A stretch of DNA of 64,000 nt, taken from positions 1,117,877 through 1,181,876 of the forward strand of contig JAQFWX010000015.1 of the NCBI GenBank assembly GCA_027605045.1, written 5' to 3'. The translations under genes and the position numbers were made by a program. This document shows, piece by piece, positions 23,697-34,891 of this stretch. Within the stretch, counting starts at the first letter, position 1, and the number at the start of each line of letters is the position of its first letter. The notes beneath the pieces were generated by a model. It had not been told where the DNA came from. It saw only the letters and a list, made by a program, of their open reading frames with translations, and made no database searches. This DNA comes from Phallus indusiatus (taxonomy: Eukaryota > Basidiomycota > Agaricomycetes > Phallales > Phallaceae).

Positions 23697-25003
23697 TCGT
23701 CGCCGTTTTGAAAATCCTCTACCTCTGCTGCAGCTACAGTCTCTCCCTCTGTCAGAGCAGAGTCACCACGTGTCTGGGCTTCTAGCGCATCTTTCTGGGC
23801 CAGCAGATGCGCGATACTGTCGTCTAATTCCTCGGGTTGAAGATATCGGATGTCATACGCACGAGGGCATTCGCGAGCCCAATGGCCTGCTGCTCCACAG
23901 CGACGACACCTGGTTGATTCTGGGCCAGCACGTCGACGGGCAGCGTCAACGTCCATCGGATCATGCCTAACCTGTGGTGCAGGAGCAGGAGCCGCAGGTC
24001 TTGGAGGCAACGTGGGCACGATTTGAGATGCTGGCCTGGGAGGTGGATAGGGAGGAGCCTGATAGGAAGGGGCAGGGGGCCTCCTCTGGATCTGGAGGGT
24101 CTGATACGACGGAAAAGGGTTGGGGCGAGGTCGATTAATGGGGACAGCTGCGGGATTTGTCTGAGCCGTTCCAGAGCCCACGAGTCGACGGCGAGCAGCG
24201 GTGAAGGCCTCGTTGGCACGCCTGTCCATGTCAAACATGCGTGCTTGCCTGATCCAGCCTTCGTAGTCGTGGAGTGCGGGTCGGTCCTTCATCGTCGCTA
24301 CCAGAGATGCAATTGCCGGGTCTAAACCATTACGAAAGTACGTGTTAATGGCGAGACCTTCCGTAAAGCCAGCGTGCTCAATGAGTACGCGGAAGGCGTC
24401 TACATATTCCTCTACAGTCCTGTTGCCTTGGACATAGCGGTTGGAGTAGAGGGTGTTGATGGCGTCTTCTTGCTCGGATTGTGGAAAGAAATCGGCCTTG
24501 AATCTTTCCCGGAAGGCATCCCAGTCAGCGAAGGGCTTCTCTCCTCTTTGATACCTTTTCAGCATAGATTCGCTGAAGGTAAGGGCGCGACCTTCGTTCA
24601 TGTACGACATCGCCCAGCCGATCTTGAGTTCATCAGTCTCGAAATCGCGACTGCATATACTCATGTAAAACTCGACAGTGTTCCAAAAGGCGCGACCCTT
24701 GGAGCGATCTCCGTCGAACGAAGGAGGTACAGCAGGTCGGGTATTTCGGGAAGAACGTGAACTGGCTTGATGCTCAGGAGCCGGTGGTTGTCCAGACGAG
24801 GACGCGTCGCCCACAGGGGAGTTTTGGGTTGGAGCAGCTCTAGCCGCGTCTCGGATGCTCTGCAGCACCTCAATCATCTGTGAGGCCTGGGATTCCTGTC
24901 TTGCCAGGCGGGCATCCATTTCCGCGAACTGCCGCATAATAATAGTCGCCACATCGTTGAGGGTGACGAGTGGGGGTGCAGAGGGTGGAGGAGAAGAGTC
25001 CAT
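23693..25003 (-). CDS. gag: Gag of chromovirus A1
   Basis: 436 residues from the ATG at 25003 (MDSSPPPSAPPLVTL); the longer upstream frame has no supporting context. A helical N-terminus (VATIIMRQFAEMDARLARQ) leads into the capsid retrotrans-gag region (RAFWNTVEFYMSICSR ... WDAFRERFKADFFPQ ... YVDAFRVLIEHAGFTE). A proline-rich linker follows, then one CCHC zinc knuckle (CRRCGAAGHWARECP), which binds the element RNA. The stop overlaps the start of the pol frame, which lies in the -1 frame. The frame is intact and the same length as in A2. Confidence 0.92.
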   Translation of the reverse strand: MDSSPPPSAPPLVTLNDVATIIMRQFAEMDARLARQESQASQMIEVLQSIRDAARAAPTQNSPVGDASSSGQPPAPEHQASSRSSRNTRPAVPPSFDGDRSKGRAFWNTVEFYMSICSRDFETDELKIGWAMSYMNEGRALTFSESMLKRYQRGEKPFADWDAFRERFKADFFPQSEQEDAINTLYSNRYVQGNRTVEEYVDAFRVLIEHAGFTEGLAINTYFRNGLDPAIASLVATMKDRPALHDYEGWIRQARMFDMDRRANEAFTAARRRLVGSGTAQTNPAAVPINRPRPNPFPSYQTLQIQRRPPAPSYQAPPYPPPRPASQIVPTLPPRPAAPAPAPQVRHDPMDVDAARRRAGPESTRCRRCGAAGHWARECPRAYDIRYLQPEELDDSIAHLLAQKDALEAQTRGDSALTEGETVAAAEVEDFQNGDE

Positions 25004-25151
25004 GAGAGAGAGAAAGGAAAATGGGGTTTTTAAGATGGAGCAGAGGGGTCGGTTATAGACGGGACTCGAGGGAAAATACGACACTGCGATAGTCGGTGTC
25101 GAGCGATTTTTCGATAGCGAGTGTCGATAAAAACGGCCAGTCTGCGAGTGG

Positions 25152-25162
25152 AAGCTTGTTCT
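25152..25162 (-). promoter_or_regulatory. Self-complementary primer-binding site of A1
   Basis: AGAACAAGCTT on the minus strand, two bases inside the 5' LTR. It is the exact 11-nt reverse complement of AAGCTTGTTCT in the same LTR. It does not look like the 3' end of a tRNA, so priming by the folded-back 5' end of the element RNA, as in Tf1, is expected. Confidence 0.75.
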
Positions 25163-25164
25163 AC

Positions 25165-25563
25165 TGTTAGGGCTACTCAGCTCAGGCTAGAGGGAGGGGA
25201 TCCTAAGATAATATATTGCGGAAAACACTAACTACTCACCTAGAGGGAGGGGATCCTAAGAGAACAAGCTTAGGGACCCTCACTCTAGGGACAGCGACTA
25301 TATACATGAAAAACGATAGCGCGGCGTGCGGCCCTGACACAGCTAAGTGCTAGGCGCCCGAACCGAACCTAAGCGACGTGATGTCACGGGCATCACGCCG
25401 AGTACGAGCGCGCGACGCGCGCGAGTAAAGAAAGTGAAATAGAGGCAGAACGAGGAAACGGAAAATGGAAGTAATGGACGGGAAATGTAAATGAAATAGA
25501 AATAAATATATACCGATGATAATAAATAAGGAAAGTAAGGGGACGCGGTAGCGTACCCTGACA
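25165..25563 (-). repeat. LTR of A1 (5' LTR)
   Basis: 399 bp. On the minus strand it carries a TATATA box (25304-25299) and, 33 nt further, AAGCTTGTTCT (25271-25261), the predicted RNA start. It ends two bases before the primer-binding site. Confidence 0.95.
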
Positions 25564-25596
25564 TAAAGCTGCTGAGAGAACACGAGCACTCGACAT
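25564..25596 (-). pseudogene. First 11 codons of split host gene 2
   Basis: The ATG at 25596, in the strong context GCCACC-ATG, begins MSSARVLSAAL and hits the A1 LTR after 33 nt. Its last five bases (CTTTA) are the target site whose partner is at 46379-46383 beyond A2. Joined to 46384 the frame continues RNGTFSEIRLVFEDH and then splices normally. A MITE lies 34 bp upstream of the ATG. Confidence 0.72.
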
Positions 25597-25630
25597 GGTG
25601 GCGTTGAGGAACTTTTGCGCACCTCCAATC

Positions 25631-26022
25631 TAAGGCTGTTCACGGGTTATGACCTGCGGGTTTGGGTACCTGTTTTCAGGTACCCTTGGTCACCCAGACC
25701 CAGACCCGCACCCTTGCGGGTTTTGCCCACGGGTACCCGCGGTTTTAAGCGCCATACCCGCACCCGAAAAAAACCCGTTTTTTTTTGGGCACCCGCGGGT
25801 TTTTTGGGGTACCTGCAGGTACCCGCGGGTTTTCTATATAAAAATTTTCTGAAATTTGATGTTCAAACCCGCGGGTTTTGCAAAAAAATTTCAAAACCCA
25901 AACCCGCACCCTCGGGTCTTAAGCGAAATTAAACCCGCGGGTTTGGGTACCTGAACCCGCGGGTATTGTGACAGGTACCTGTCACAGGTACCCGGGTATA
26001 CCCATACCCGTGAACAGCCTTA
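25631..26022. mobile_element. hAT-type MITE, copy b
   Basis: A second copy of the 12514-12904 element, differing by a few substitutions, with the same terminal inverted repeats. It has an exact 8-bp duplication CTCCAATC (25623-25630 and 26023-26030). It sits between the divergent starts of split gene 2 (ATG 25596, minus) and the Plavaka-like gene (ATG 26117, plus), so it probably lies in their shared promoter region. Confidence 0.88.
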
Positions 26023-26116
26023 CTCCAATCGCTGAGTAAGCCACGTGAGGTAACGCGCACCCTCGAACTTTGAAGAACTCTGAAGTGGTCAACCAGTGCA
26101 CAGTTGTGAAAATATA

Positions 26117-27848
26117 ATGAGTAGTTTGGATCCGGGTGGTAAGATATTCCAAGAATATTTCTTTATCTTATTGTATTATTTCAGAATTTGAACTGGGTGA
26201 GAGTTTTGCTCGTTGCCGCTTATGTCCAGACATGAAGTGGATGCCAATGGCGAATGCACGCAAGCATGCCATGACTAAAAAGCATCGCGCATGTAACAAA
26301 CAACTCGATTATGTTTTTACAACCAAGACCAATAAAACACGTGTAAATTCGATATCAGGTAGGAGCTTATGCTATCTAATCACTATCAGCTTTTGAGATT
26401 TTGCACTTCATGAATCATAGAACCAAGATCTTGCTATAAGATGCCGCTATCGTTTGATTATGCAAATATCGATGAATCTGCCACATGCTCTCAGCAAATT
26501 GACAATCAGTATCCGCAATTATTCAACCCTTCAATCATGGGTGAACCATTCACGACAGTCCAGCAACAAGTCAGCGACTGTATTGAAGAGTTGGGATTGT
26601 TCCCGTCTTTAGCCGTGGAAGAAGAACTACCTCTGGAGGACAATTGGACGCCAAATGAACCGGAAAAAGACCTTCCATATTCATTACATGGTACGTGTTG
26701 TCTCTCCCTTTATCGTCCCTCTTTAAATGAAATTGTAGATGAGTCAACGCTGCGAAGTGCGCCTAACAGAGCACCTAAGGAATGTGAGAAAGACCAAACA
26801 AAATTGTTGAACCACGGTGAATGGGCTCCATATCCATCTAAAGCGGTATGTGTGCCATATTTTTATCTCTCTCTCTAACTATCTTACAATTATATGTATT
26901 TATTTTGAAGATATTTTTGACCGACCTCTTATTCACCTCCCCCAGGCTAAGGTTTTCTGAAACCCAGAAAAGGCAATCTTACGCTGGGGAAATGATCTTG
27001 GGGCACAAGATGTTCCAACGTTGACTGCGTTACAGAAGGTACAGGAGGCTCTTCGTGCTGCCATTGGCAACCCAACGACAGAGAAACGTACGCCCAATGG
27101 AAATCTCTTTTACATCAATGAAATCAATTCTGCAATCGCCAAGGTTCGTATATTGGTGTCGTTTATTAGGTTTTCTGATTGTTTTTTTAGGATCTTGCAA
27201 ATCCTCTAGTCCGCCCTCATTTGATCTTCTACCCCCAGCGGTTTGACAACGGCATTATGTCGCAAACATGGCATGGCGCAAAATGGTTGTCCGAACTGCC
27301 AGATGACATGCTTACACCAATGGCAATTCATCCGAATGGGCAGCATTTCTACGTCGAAGAATTATGTATGTGCCAGGACGGTTCATTGTTCATACCACAA
27401 AAGTGGTTTCTCAGGGAAGGAAATAGGCTATGGGCGAGTGGGGTAGATGTCAAGGAAACACCGGTGAGCATCGCACGGCAATTCTTCTTTCATTTATAGC
27501 TCAAATAATTATCACAGGCTGGACTACTTGTCGACACTCAATGTATCAACGAATATGCGCTTGAAGATTTACAGTTCAATTATCTCAGATTAGAAGAGCA
27601 AAAAGAAATTAAATTTTCTGGTATGGTTGATCTCGCACTTGTAAATAATCTCACAGGTCACGGCTCTTCTAGATGAATCATCCTCGTTTGCTGAAAAAAT
27701 GCCCAATCACAAACGTGTTTTGGCTGCTGGGAGACCTTACTACACACTCCCAGTTATGCTTTTCCTTGACGATGTGTCAGGAAATGTCTCAAAGCAATGG
27801 AACAAACATAATGTTTGTTATATGTCGAACGCCTCCCTTCCACGCGAA
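26117..27848 (+). pseudogene. 5' half of a Plavaka-like transposase gene
   Basis: ATG 26117 and introns 26139-26184, 26359-26420, 26691-26738, about 26846-26910, 27144-27190 and one near 27464-27517 join exons in frame. An N-terminal zinc-finger-like C-x2-C...H-x5-H segment (CRLCPDMKWMPMANARKH) is followed by FLTDLLFTSPRLRFSETQKR, YVEELCMCQDGSLFIPQKWF and VMLFLDDVSGNVSKQWNKHN. I recognise this order and the last motif from fungal Plavaka transposases, whose catalytic core lies further downstream. Here the gene is cut by the LTR of element B after SNASLPRE. One base is missing near 26985 (between RFSETQKRQS and the WGNDLGAQDVPT block), and the join near 27610-27660 is also out of frame, so it was probably already dead or the sequence has indel errors. 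Confidence 0.65.
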
Positions 27849-28167
27849 TGTAACGGATCCACCGTATGCGGTGGATTGAGTATATGCCACTTGGGCATAT
27901 GCAGAGGGCTTCGCCCTCTGCAGTAATTACTATTAGTACTTCTAATAATAGAGGCGCTTAACGCCTCTGGCTCGCCGTGACGCGGCGAGCCATTATGTAA
28001 TAACTGTACATTAGTAGTAGTTACGCGCGTGCTGATTCAGCACGCGCATTTTGTTTTTACACCATAATAATACAGCACCCTTGGTCTGTTATATTGGTGT
28101 GAGGACTACAGCGTGATAAAACTTGTGTACCGTACGCGGTACACTATAAAAAGTAACGAGCGTTACA
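27849..28167 (+). repeat. 5' LTR of element B
   Basis: 319 bp made largely of consecutive perfect hairpins: 27857-27876 (8-bp stem), 27882-27900 (7), 27900-27922 (10), 27968-27992 (10), 28025-28047 (10), 28125-28144 (8), plus shorter ones. Confidence 0.93.
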
Positions 28168-28252
28168 TCTTTTTTAACACCAAAGGCGTTAAAAACAACC
28201 CGCCGCTGTATTAAGCAAGCGAAATTAACCCTTCCTATTACAGGAGGATTCA

Positions 28253-31200
28253 ATGGCTCCTACTACCAGGAGTCAGAGTGCACCAGATCGTGGTACACCT
28301 GATTCCAATCAGCCTGACCCACCCGGGCCAGTGCAAACCGAAAATCCCGACCCGTCTAGGGAAGGAACCCTCGAAGGAGAGTCATCCACATGGGAGAGAG
28401 TGGATGCATCAACACAAAATCCCACTCGTCCTGCGTCGCAGACGATGGAACATCAGCCCCAACTCGCTGATGAAGAAGATGAGGACGTAAAGTCCGTAGC
28501 ATCTGGTCGCTCCAGACTTAGCGTCAGGAGCGACAGGTCCATCCGAAGGGACGAGACGATGAACGCTGTTCACGCATCGTTACTCGATGGCGTGAGGAAC
28601 GGGAATATGTCCCCGTCAGAACTGCAGAGACTAGCTCGATTAATCGAGAATGTCAACGCAGGAGTTGAAAACCCCGAGCCAGAGCCTGTTACCACGGGCT
28701 CTGACAGGGACCAAGTCAGGACAACAGACTTGTCTCCTGAAGCAGAGCCTGCACGAGCACGCTCTGACAAAGGAAAAGCAGAGCGGTAGACCCGCCTGCA
28801 CCAGGTACGGGATCTACTCGCCCTAGACCAGCAGGGCCGACGAGTCGCCTTGCCTATCAATTCACAAACCCAGCCCCACAAGCTAGGTTTGCTACACCGA
28901 CGGGACCGACATATGCCAGTCCGTCACCAGCGACAGCTGGTAATTCCCAATCCCCTGAGCCTGCACCAACAGGCACCAGACAACGTTCCCAGAACGTTAC
29001 CCCAGGACCGAGTACGCGTCCTGATAGACCTCCTACTCAAGGAGCTACAGCATATACAGCTCCTAGAAACCCCGGCCCCGAAATAGAGGCTGGCAGAGAA
29101 ACAGTGAGACGAATGCACCGTTTCACAAGACAACCGCCTCACGAGTCTGACGCGGTTGGTGACTATATCGATACCGAGATAGCCACGCGACTGGTGAACC
29201 AGTCGCGAAATGGAGCACCCCACGAGAGGATGCTGAAGTGGTCGCCCAAGCTGCCCTCGAATACCAGAGGATAGCAAGGCTACTCTCCGACAGAGCAATC
29301 CGTACGCATGCACGGGCTGTGGAGACGGCCACTAACGCGCTCGAGGAAGCTGTAGCAGGCTCTCTCGAGACTGACACTCCCAACGAGCAGCAAATGCGGA
29401 TCATCCAAGATAGGATCCGCATCGCGAGGGACGCGCGTATGAACGCGGTCCGCCATGCTCGTGTGCTTGAAGGTGGCTATAATGCCATCACTGGCGATAG
29501 GATCCCATCGCCAGACCCAGCCACAAGCTCAAGTCGTCCAGACGACAGAGCATCACCCCTGGCAGACAACTGCCAAGGCAAAGTGCCGAGCCCAATGGGC
29601 AGAGGCAAGCATCTGCTAACCCAGCAGAAGCACCACGTATCGATCCATATGATGGATACGCTCGTCGACCACAGTATGGCGAGGATCTCCGCGCCACACC
29701 GTTCGATGAGGAACGTGTTGAAAGGTTTGACCCTTTCAACGACGACGCCCAGTACTTGAGGGCGTCATAGCCATGGTTCAAGAAGCCCTGATTGCAAACA
29801 GGGATATGATGCCAGGCAACTCGCCCCTTGCGAAAGCAGGAGCGAAGATAGGGCTCCTGCCCACATATAGCGGCTCGTCCAGAGCCGAGGACTTCGACAA
29901 CTTTGTGTCGGGTCTGTTACGCTGGCTACGCGTAAACCACCTGCTTGGAGAAGTCAGCCAAGCAGAGCAACTCTCCTTTCTAGGCATGCGCCTAGAAGGG
30001 TTGGCACAAGAGTGGTTCACCCAGAACGTGGAACGAGGTACTCGTCCCATGCATGAGTGGACCCTAGTCCCCGCTTTACGGAGACTACACGAACGATTCC
30101 TCCCACCCCACTCGAGAAGTGAGGTGGCGATCCAGTTCGAACGCGAACGGCAAGGATCGCACTCTGTACACGAATACATGAGTGCGTTACTCACGCTAGC
30201 CAACAGACTAGCGCACCCTCCTGATGATTATACATTCAGGAGGAGGTTCCTTGATGGGCTGAACCACAGCCTCGCCGCTGAAGTAGCATTCAGAGGCGGT
30301 AGTCCTGAGCAGATGTCTGCTAAGGAACTTCTTGCACTCGCCATCCAAGTAGAGGAGGCGTTCAAGAAGTGGAGGTCGATAACGGCCTCCCAAGGAAGCA
30401 CTACCCGTCCAACGGGTAGTAGTGGCAGTAGTGGTAGTGGCAGCAGCAGCAGCCACACCAACTTGGCCAGACAAGCGCATTCAAACAATATGCGCTTGAA
30501 CCAGAGGAACCAAGGTCCCTCTGCGCGTCCTCATGAGACGCGAACTAATGGCAATTCCCCATTGGGGAATCGCCCCTCGAGCTCATCAAGCTCGAGAAAT
30601 CATAACTCGCAGCCCACTAGGACTGCCCCAACTAGTACGAACAATCGCACTAGCACTACCCCTCCCACGTGTTTCAACTGTGGGCAGGTGGGACATTACA
30701 GAAATGCGTGCCCCAGACTGAGACAGGTACGAGCCAATGTGGGTCGTATCGAAGAGGTTGAAGAGACCTCTGGCGAGACATCGAACGATGCCCCGCAGGA
30801 GAACGTGGAAGACCCCACAGCTGAACAAGCTGTGGAGGAAGAGGTGGCCCAAGACGAGCCCACCAACGACCCCGTCGAGGACGACGAGGGCATCCAATAC
30901 CAATGGGACGATGATGACAATGGTCCCAGTGTATACATGCTCCTCACAATTGGTGACGAGTATGAGGAGCGCAGACTGCACTTCGCGGTCCACAAGTCAT
31001 CGCCATTGGATGACAATGAGTCCTCGCTCGCTACGAGCAAGGAACCACTCTATGACCATACGGCTAGAGTGAGCTCTCGTGCCCCAACACGAGACAGAAA
31101 CGCATCGAGACCCATTGAGGGTTTCTGGCCAGTCAATGGCCAATTGGCCCACTGCCTAGTCGACAGTGGATGCCAGGGGATGATCATGTCCCCTCATTTC

Positions 31201-31647
31201 TCTCTTGCCACCGGGGCAAGAACCTTCAAGCTCGACAAACCTGTCGTGCTGCAGCTGGCCGTTAAGGGCAGCAAGTCTTCCATCCAGTATGGAACGTACA
31301 CCCGAATCCAATTCGGAGGTATCGATGTCCAAGAGTACTTTGACATCGTCAACATCGATCACTATGATGTGATCATTGGCGTCCCATTCCTGAGACGCTA
31401 CAACATCTGCCTGGATTTCAGCAGAGGTACAATCACCCGCGACGGCGAGGTGATTGACACCAATCACCATGTGATTGGACACGCTCCTGAAACAGGAGCG
31501 ATGGTGCTAGCCAGCACCCAACATTCCAGCTCCTCCGTCCCTGAGATGACGGAAGAGAATATCCCAGCACTCATCGAGTACTGGAAGAACAAGTACAGTG
31601 ACCTGTTCGGTCCTGTCCCTTCCCGACTTCCCCATTTCGGGAAGTGA
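28253..31647 (+). pseudogene. gag: Gag and protease of element B, frame-broken
   Basis: ATG 28253 (MAPTTRSQSAPDRGTPD) opens a Pro/Ser-rich frame that ends at 28787. The reading then continues in other frames (PAPGTGSTRPRPAGPTSR; VVAQAALEYQRIARLLSDR), with at least three shifts before the long frame 29773-31647. That frame holds a capsid-like region (SRAEDFDNFVSGLLRWL ... PMHEWTLVPALRRLHERFL), a CCHC knuckle (CFNCGQVGHYRNAC) and a protease with the active-site triplet D-S-G (CLVDSGCQGMIM). The D-S-G in place of D-T-G is tolerated in retropepsins. The frame ends at a premature stop just after LPHFGK, where one missing base would let it run on into RT. Confidence 0.8.
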
Positions 31648-34600
31648 ATCACCAGATTCCTCTTATTGAGCCCAATAAGAAGATCCGGTACCACCTTCCC
31701 AGGTGTCCGGATGCGCTCAGCGCTACTCGCTGAAAAGATTCAGCGATACGTAGCTGCAGGCTGGTGGGAACCAACTGTAGCTACACAGGCAATCCCTATG
31801 CTTTGCCTGCAGAAACGAGCCGTAGTCCTAGCACTACGGACCGTGTTCGATCTGCGCCTGCAGAACGAAAACAGAGAAGGACGTAACGCCCTTCCCTGAC
31901 CAGGAAACCATCCGCCAGAACGTGGCGAGACACAAATACAGATCAAAAATTGATCTGACTGAGGCGTACGAGCAAGTACGCATAGTCCCAGAGGACGTCC
32001 ACAAGACGACCTTTGCCACCATCTATGGCACTTTCAAGAGCCATGTCATGCAGCAAGGAGACTGTAATGCCCCATCGACGTTTCAACGTCTGATGACTCA
32101 CATATTTAGGGACTGCATCGGTCGTTCGACGGATGCATACATAGACGACGTGTTCGTCTATTCAAACACAATAGATCTGCATCAGCAGCATCTAGAGAAT
32201 GCCTTCTCGCGTCTGCGAGAAGCACAACTTTACCTAAGTAGTCGTAAAGTTGATTTGTACTCTAAGCGACTGGAGTGCTTAGGCCACATCATCGACGATG
32301 ATGGCATCCATCCCGATCACGAGAAGATGGACAAAATACGTGAGTGGAGAACTCCACGCACGTATAATGATGTCCAGAAATTTCTGGGCCTCGTACAATA
32401 CGTTGCGGCATACCTACCAGGGGTAGCCGCATACACTACACCACTATCAGGGTGTACGTACAACAACAGACCGTTCGTATGGACGCCGTTGTTGAACAAG
32501 TGCTTTGATTCAATCAAAGCACTCACGCGAAAGGCTCCTATCTTGAAGCCTATTAACGTGGACGACCCAGATCCAATTTGGGTCGTAACCGACGGCTCTA
32601 AATGTGGCGTCGGTGCCTATTATGGGCAAGGGCCTACATGGCAACGTAGGCCAGCAGGGTTTCTCTCGAAGAAGTTCACCCCTGCTCAATACAACTACCG
32701 CACCCATGAGCATGAGCTCATCGCGGTACTTGAAGCCTTCCTCAAGTGGGAAGACAAACTACTAGGGCGTAGATTCACCCTAGTAACGGACAACGAGGCC
32801 ATGGTCCACTTCAAGACCCAGCCTCGCATGTCACCGCGTCAAGCACGGTGGTATGAATACCTGTCTCGCTTTGACTACGAGACGATTCATGTCAAGGGCG
32901 TCACTAACAATGTCGCCGATGGCCTCTCTCGTTATTACGAAGAGGACACTCCGGATGAGGTTCACCCTCCGGAGGTATACGTCAATGCTGACGTTAGACT
33001 TGATCCCGAAGGGGATCATCTTCCCATCGAAAGAAGGGATGAAGTGAGAGTGAACGTTATTACACGTTCACGAGTACGAGAGGAACCTCGAGTTGAAGGT
33101 CCCTCAAATACTACACCTTCTGATATTACAGAAGCGCAATCCGATGAGGATATACTTGCTCTAAGTGCAGAGCAAGACAGCAAGCTTCTTAAAGCCAAAA
33201 TTGAGGGCTTTGCTGAATTCACCTCGCTGATACAGCAAGGTTATCACAAGGACCCAGTATTTAAGCTGGTTCTTGCCAACCCGAACGCTCACAAGGCGTT
33301 TGGAATTAAAAATCAACTGATCTTTACCAAGAATCAGTTCCTCCGCGATGTATTATGCGTCCCCATAACGCATTTTACAAGGGGAGGAGGATCACTGAGA
33401 TTATAATCAGTGAGGCCCACCAAATTGTTGGGCACTTCGGACGTTACAAAACGTCTCAGTACGTTAGACAAGCGTACTGGTGGAAATCGATGATTGAAGA
33501 CATCGATACGTTCTGCAGATCCTGCGGAACGTGCCAGACCAATAAAGGGGAGAATAATCACCCCAGTGGTCTGTTAAAACAACTCCCGATTCCCAATAGA
33601 CCTTGGGAATCGATTGGAATGGACTTCGTCGGTCCATTACCCGTTTCAAACGGCCACGACTTCCTATTCGTCGTGATTGACAGACTGACCTCTATGGTTC
33701 GTCTGATGCCAACCACCACCAAGCTGACCGCCAAGGGCACAGCCTGGTTATACCTCAGTGAAGTCGTAAGACTCCACGGTGTCCCTGACTCAATCGTGAG
33801 TGACAGGGATGCACGATTCACTGCCAAGTTCTGGCAGGAACTGCAACGCCTAATGGGGACACGATTGCTCATGTCCACGGCGTTCCATCCGCAAACGGAT
33901 GGATCTACCAGCGAGCCAATCGCTCGATTGGCCAAATACTTCGTTCCGTGATACAGAACGATCAAAAAGATTGGGCCGAAAGGATCCCAATGGTGGAGTT
34001 TGCTATTAATAGCAGCACCAGCGAAACCACTGGTTTCGCGCCGTTTGAACTCAATTACGGCTATCTTCCCAGTTTGGGAAGGAAAATTGAGACGAACACC
34101 AAATTCAAAGGTGTTCAACACTTTGCTCAACAGGCAAAGTGGAATCTCATGATAGCGCATGACGCTATCATAGCCAGTCGCGTTAAACAGGCTCACTACG
34201 CGAACAACTCACGGCGCGATGCACCGGAGTATAAAGAGGGTGACCTCGTCTATCTGTCGACGAGGAACCTCAACCTCCCCAAGGGGAGAGTTAAGAAGTT
34301 GATCCCGCGTTATGTGGGACCATACAAAATATTGTCCGCTAAAGACAATATCACAGTGAAACTTGAGCTCTCTGAGGAGCTCAAGCAACGTCGCATAAAT
34401 CCCGTATTTCACGTGGATTTGATTAAACCTCACATCGCTAATGACGACGAGAGGTTTCCACGCCGCGATACACTCACGGCGTATGATTTTGGACAGCCAG
34501 ACGATGCTGAATGGCACGTCGAGGAACTCCTAGCTCATCGCTGGAGTGGAACTCGCGAGAAAGATCTCGAGTTCCTAGTCCAGTGGACCCTTGGGGATAC

Positions 34601-34811
34601 CACTTGGGAACCTTACAGTAACTGTAAGGACTTGCAAGCTCTAGACGAGTACTTGCAATTACGAGGCGTAAACGAGCCTCGGCAGCTGCCACGACTATCC
34701 AATCACGGAGAGTCGCGGACCAGCAACAAGCGCCCAGATCCCACTCGGGATCTGCTTGAAGATCCCACCCACAGGGATCCACTGGCACTTCACTGCTACG
34801 CGGTGAGGTAA
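31648..34811 (+). pseudogene. pol: RT, RNase H, integrase and chromodomain-like end of element B
   Basis: Two or three frame breaks lie between 31648 and 31922. The long frame 31922-33406 then carries RT (YRSKIDLTEAYEQVRI, TDAYIDDVFVYS) and RNase H (VVTDGSKCGVGAYYG, HEHELIAVLE, TLVTDNEAMVHF). A further shift leads to integrase (33355-33951): an HHCC region (GHFGRYKTSQY ... CRSCGTC), then GMDFVGPL and VSDRDARFT. At the third catalytic residue the Glu codon is reduced to two bases (33910-33911), which breaks the frame. The end (33948-34811) carries a GPY-like region (RYVGPYKILSAKDN) and a divergent chromodomain (EFLVQWTLGDTTWEPYSN). As read, no active integrase can be made. Confidence 0.85.
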
Positions 34812-34891
34812 TTTTCACTTGGGCGCTCCATGAGGCCGCCCAAGTATATAACCCAAAAGTCCGTTCACGGTCTTTTCTCCTCAACACCCCC

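Larger units (their letters stand above)
19343..25563 (-). mobile_element. Ty3/Gypsy chromovirus A, copy A1
   Basis: A 6.2 kb LTR retrotransposon read on the minus strand: 5' LTR (25165-25563), PBS, gag, pol (protease, RT, RNase H, integrase, chromodomain), polypurine tract, 3' LTR (19343-19741). The LTRs are 399 bp, begin TG and end CA on the element strand, and look identical to each other. It belongs with the Tf1/sushi chromoviruses by its chromodomain and self-complementary PBS. Flanking 5-mers do not match (ATAAC left, TAAAG right); each instead matches a flank of A2. The only break in the main coding region is one base missing in RT, shared with A2. Confidence 0.93.

Noticed and set aside
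25615..25932. Pro/Arg-rich frame inside MITE b, also in copy a
   Set aside because: It follows from the CCCGCGGG repeats. It has no independent start in copy a and no family resemblance.
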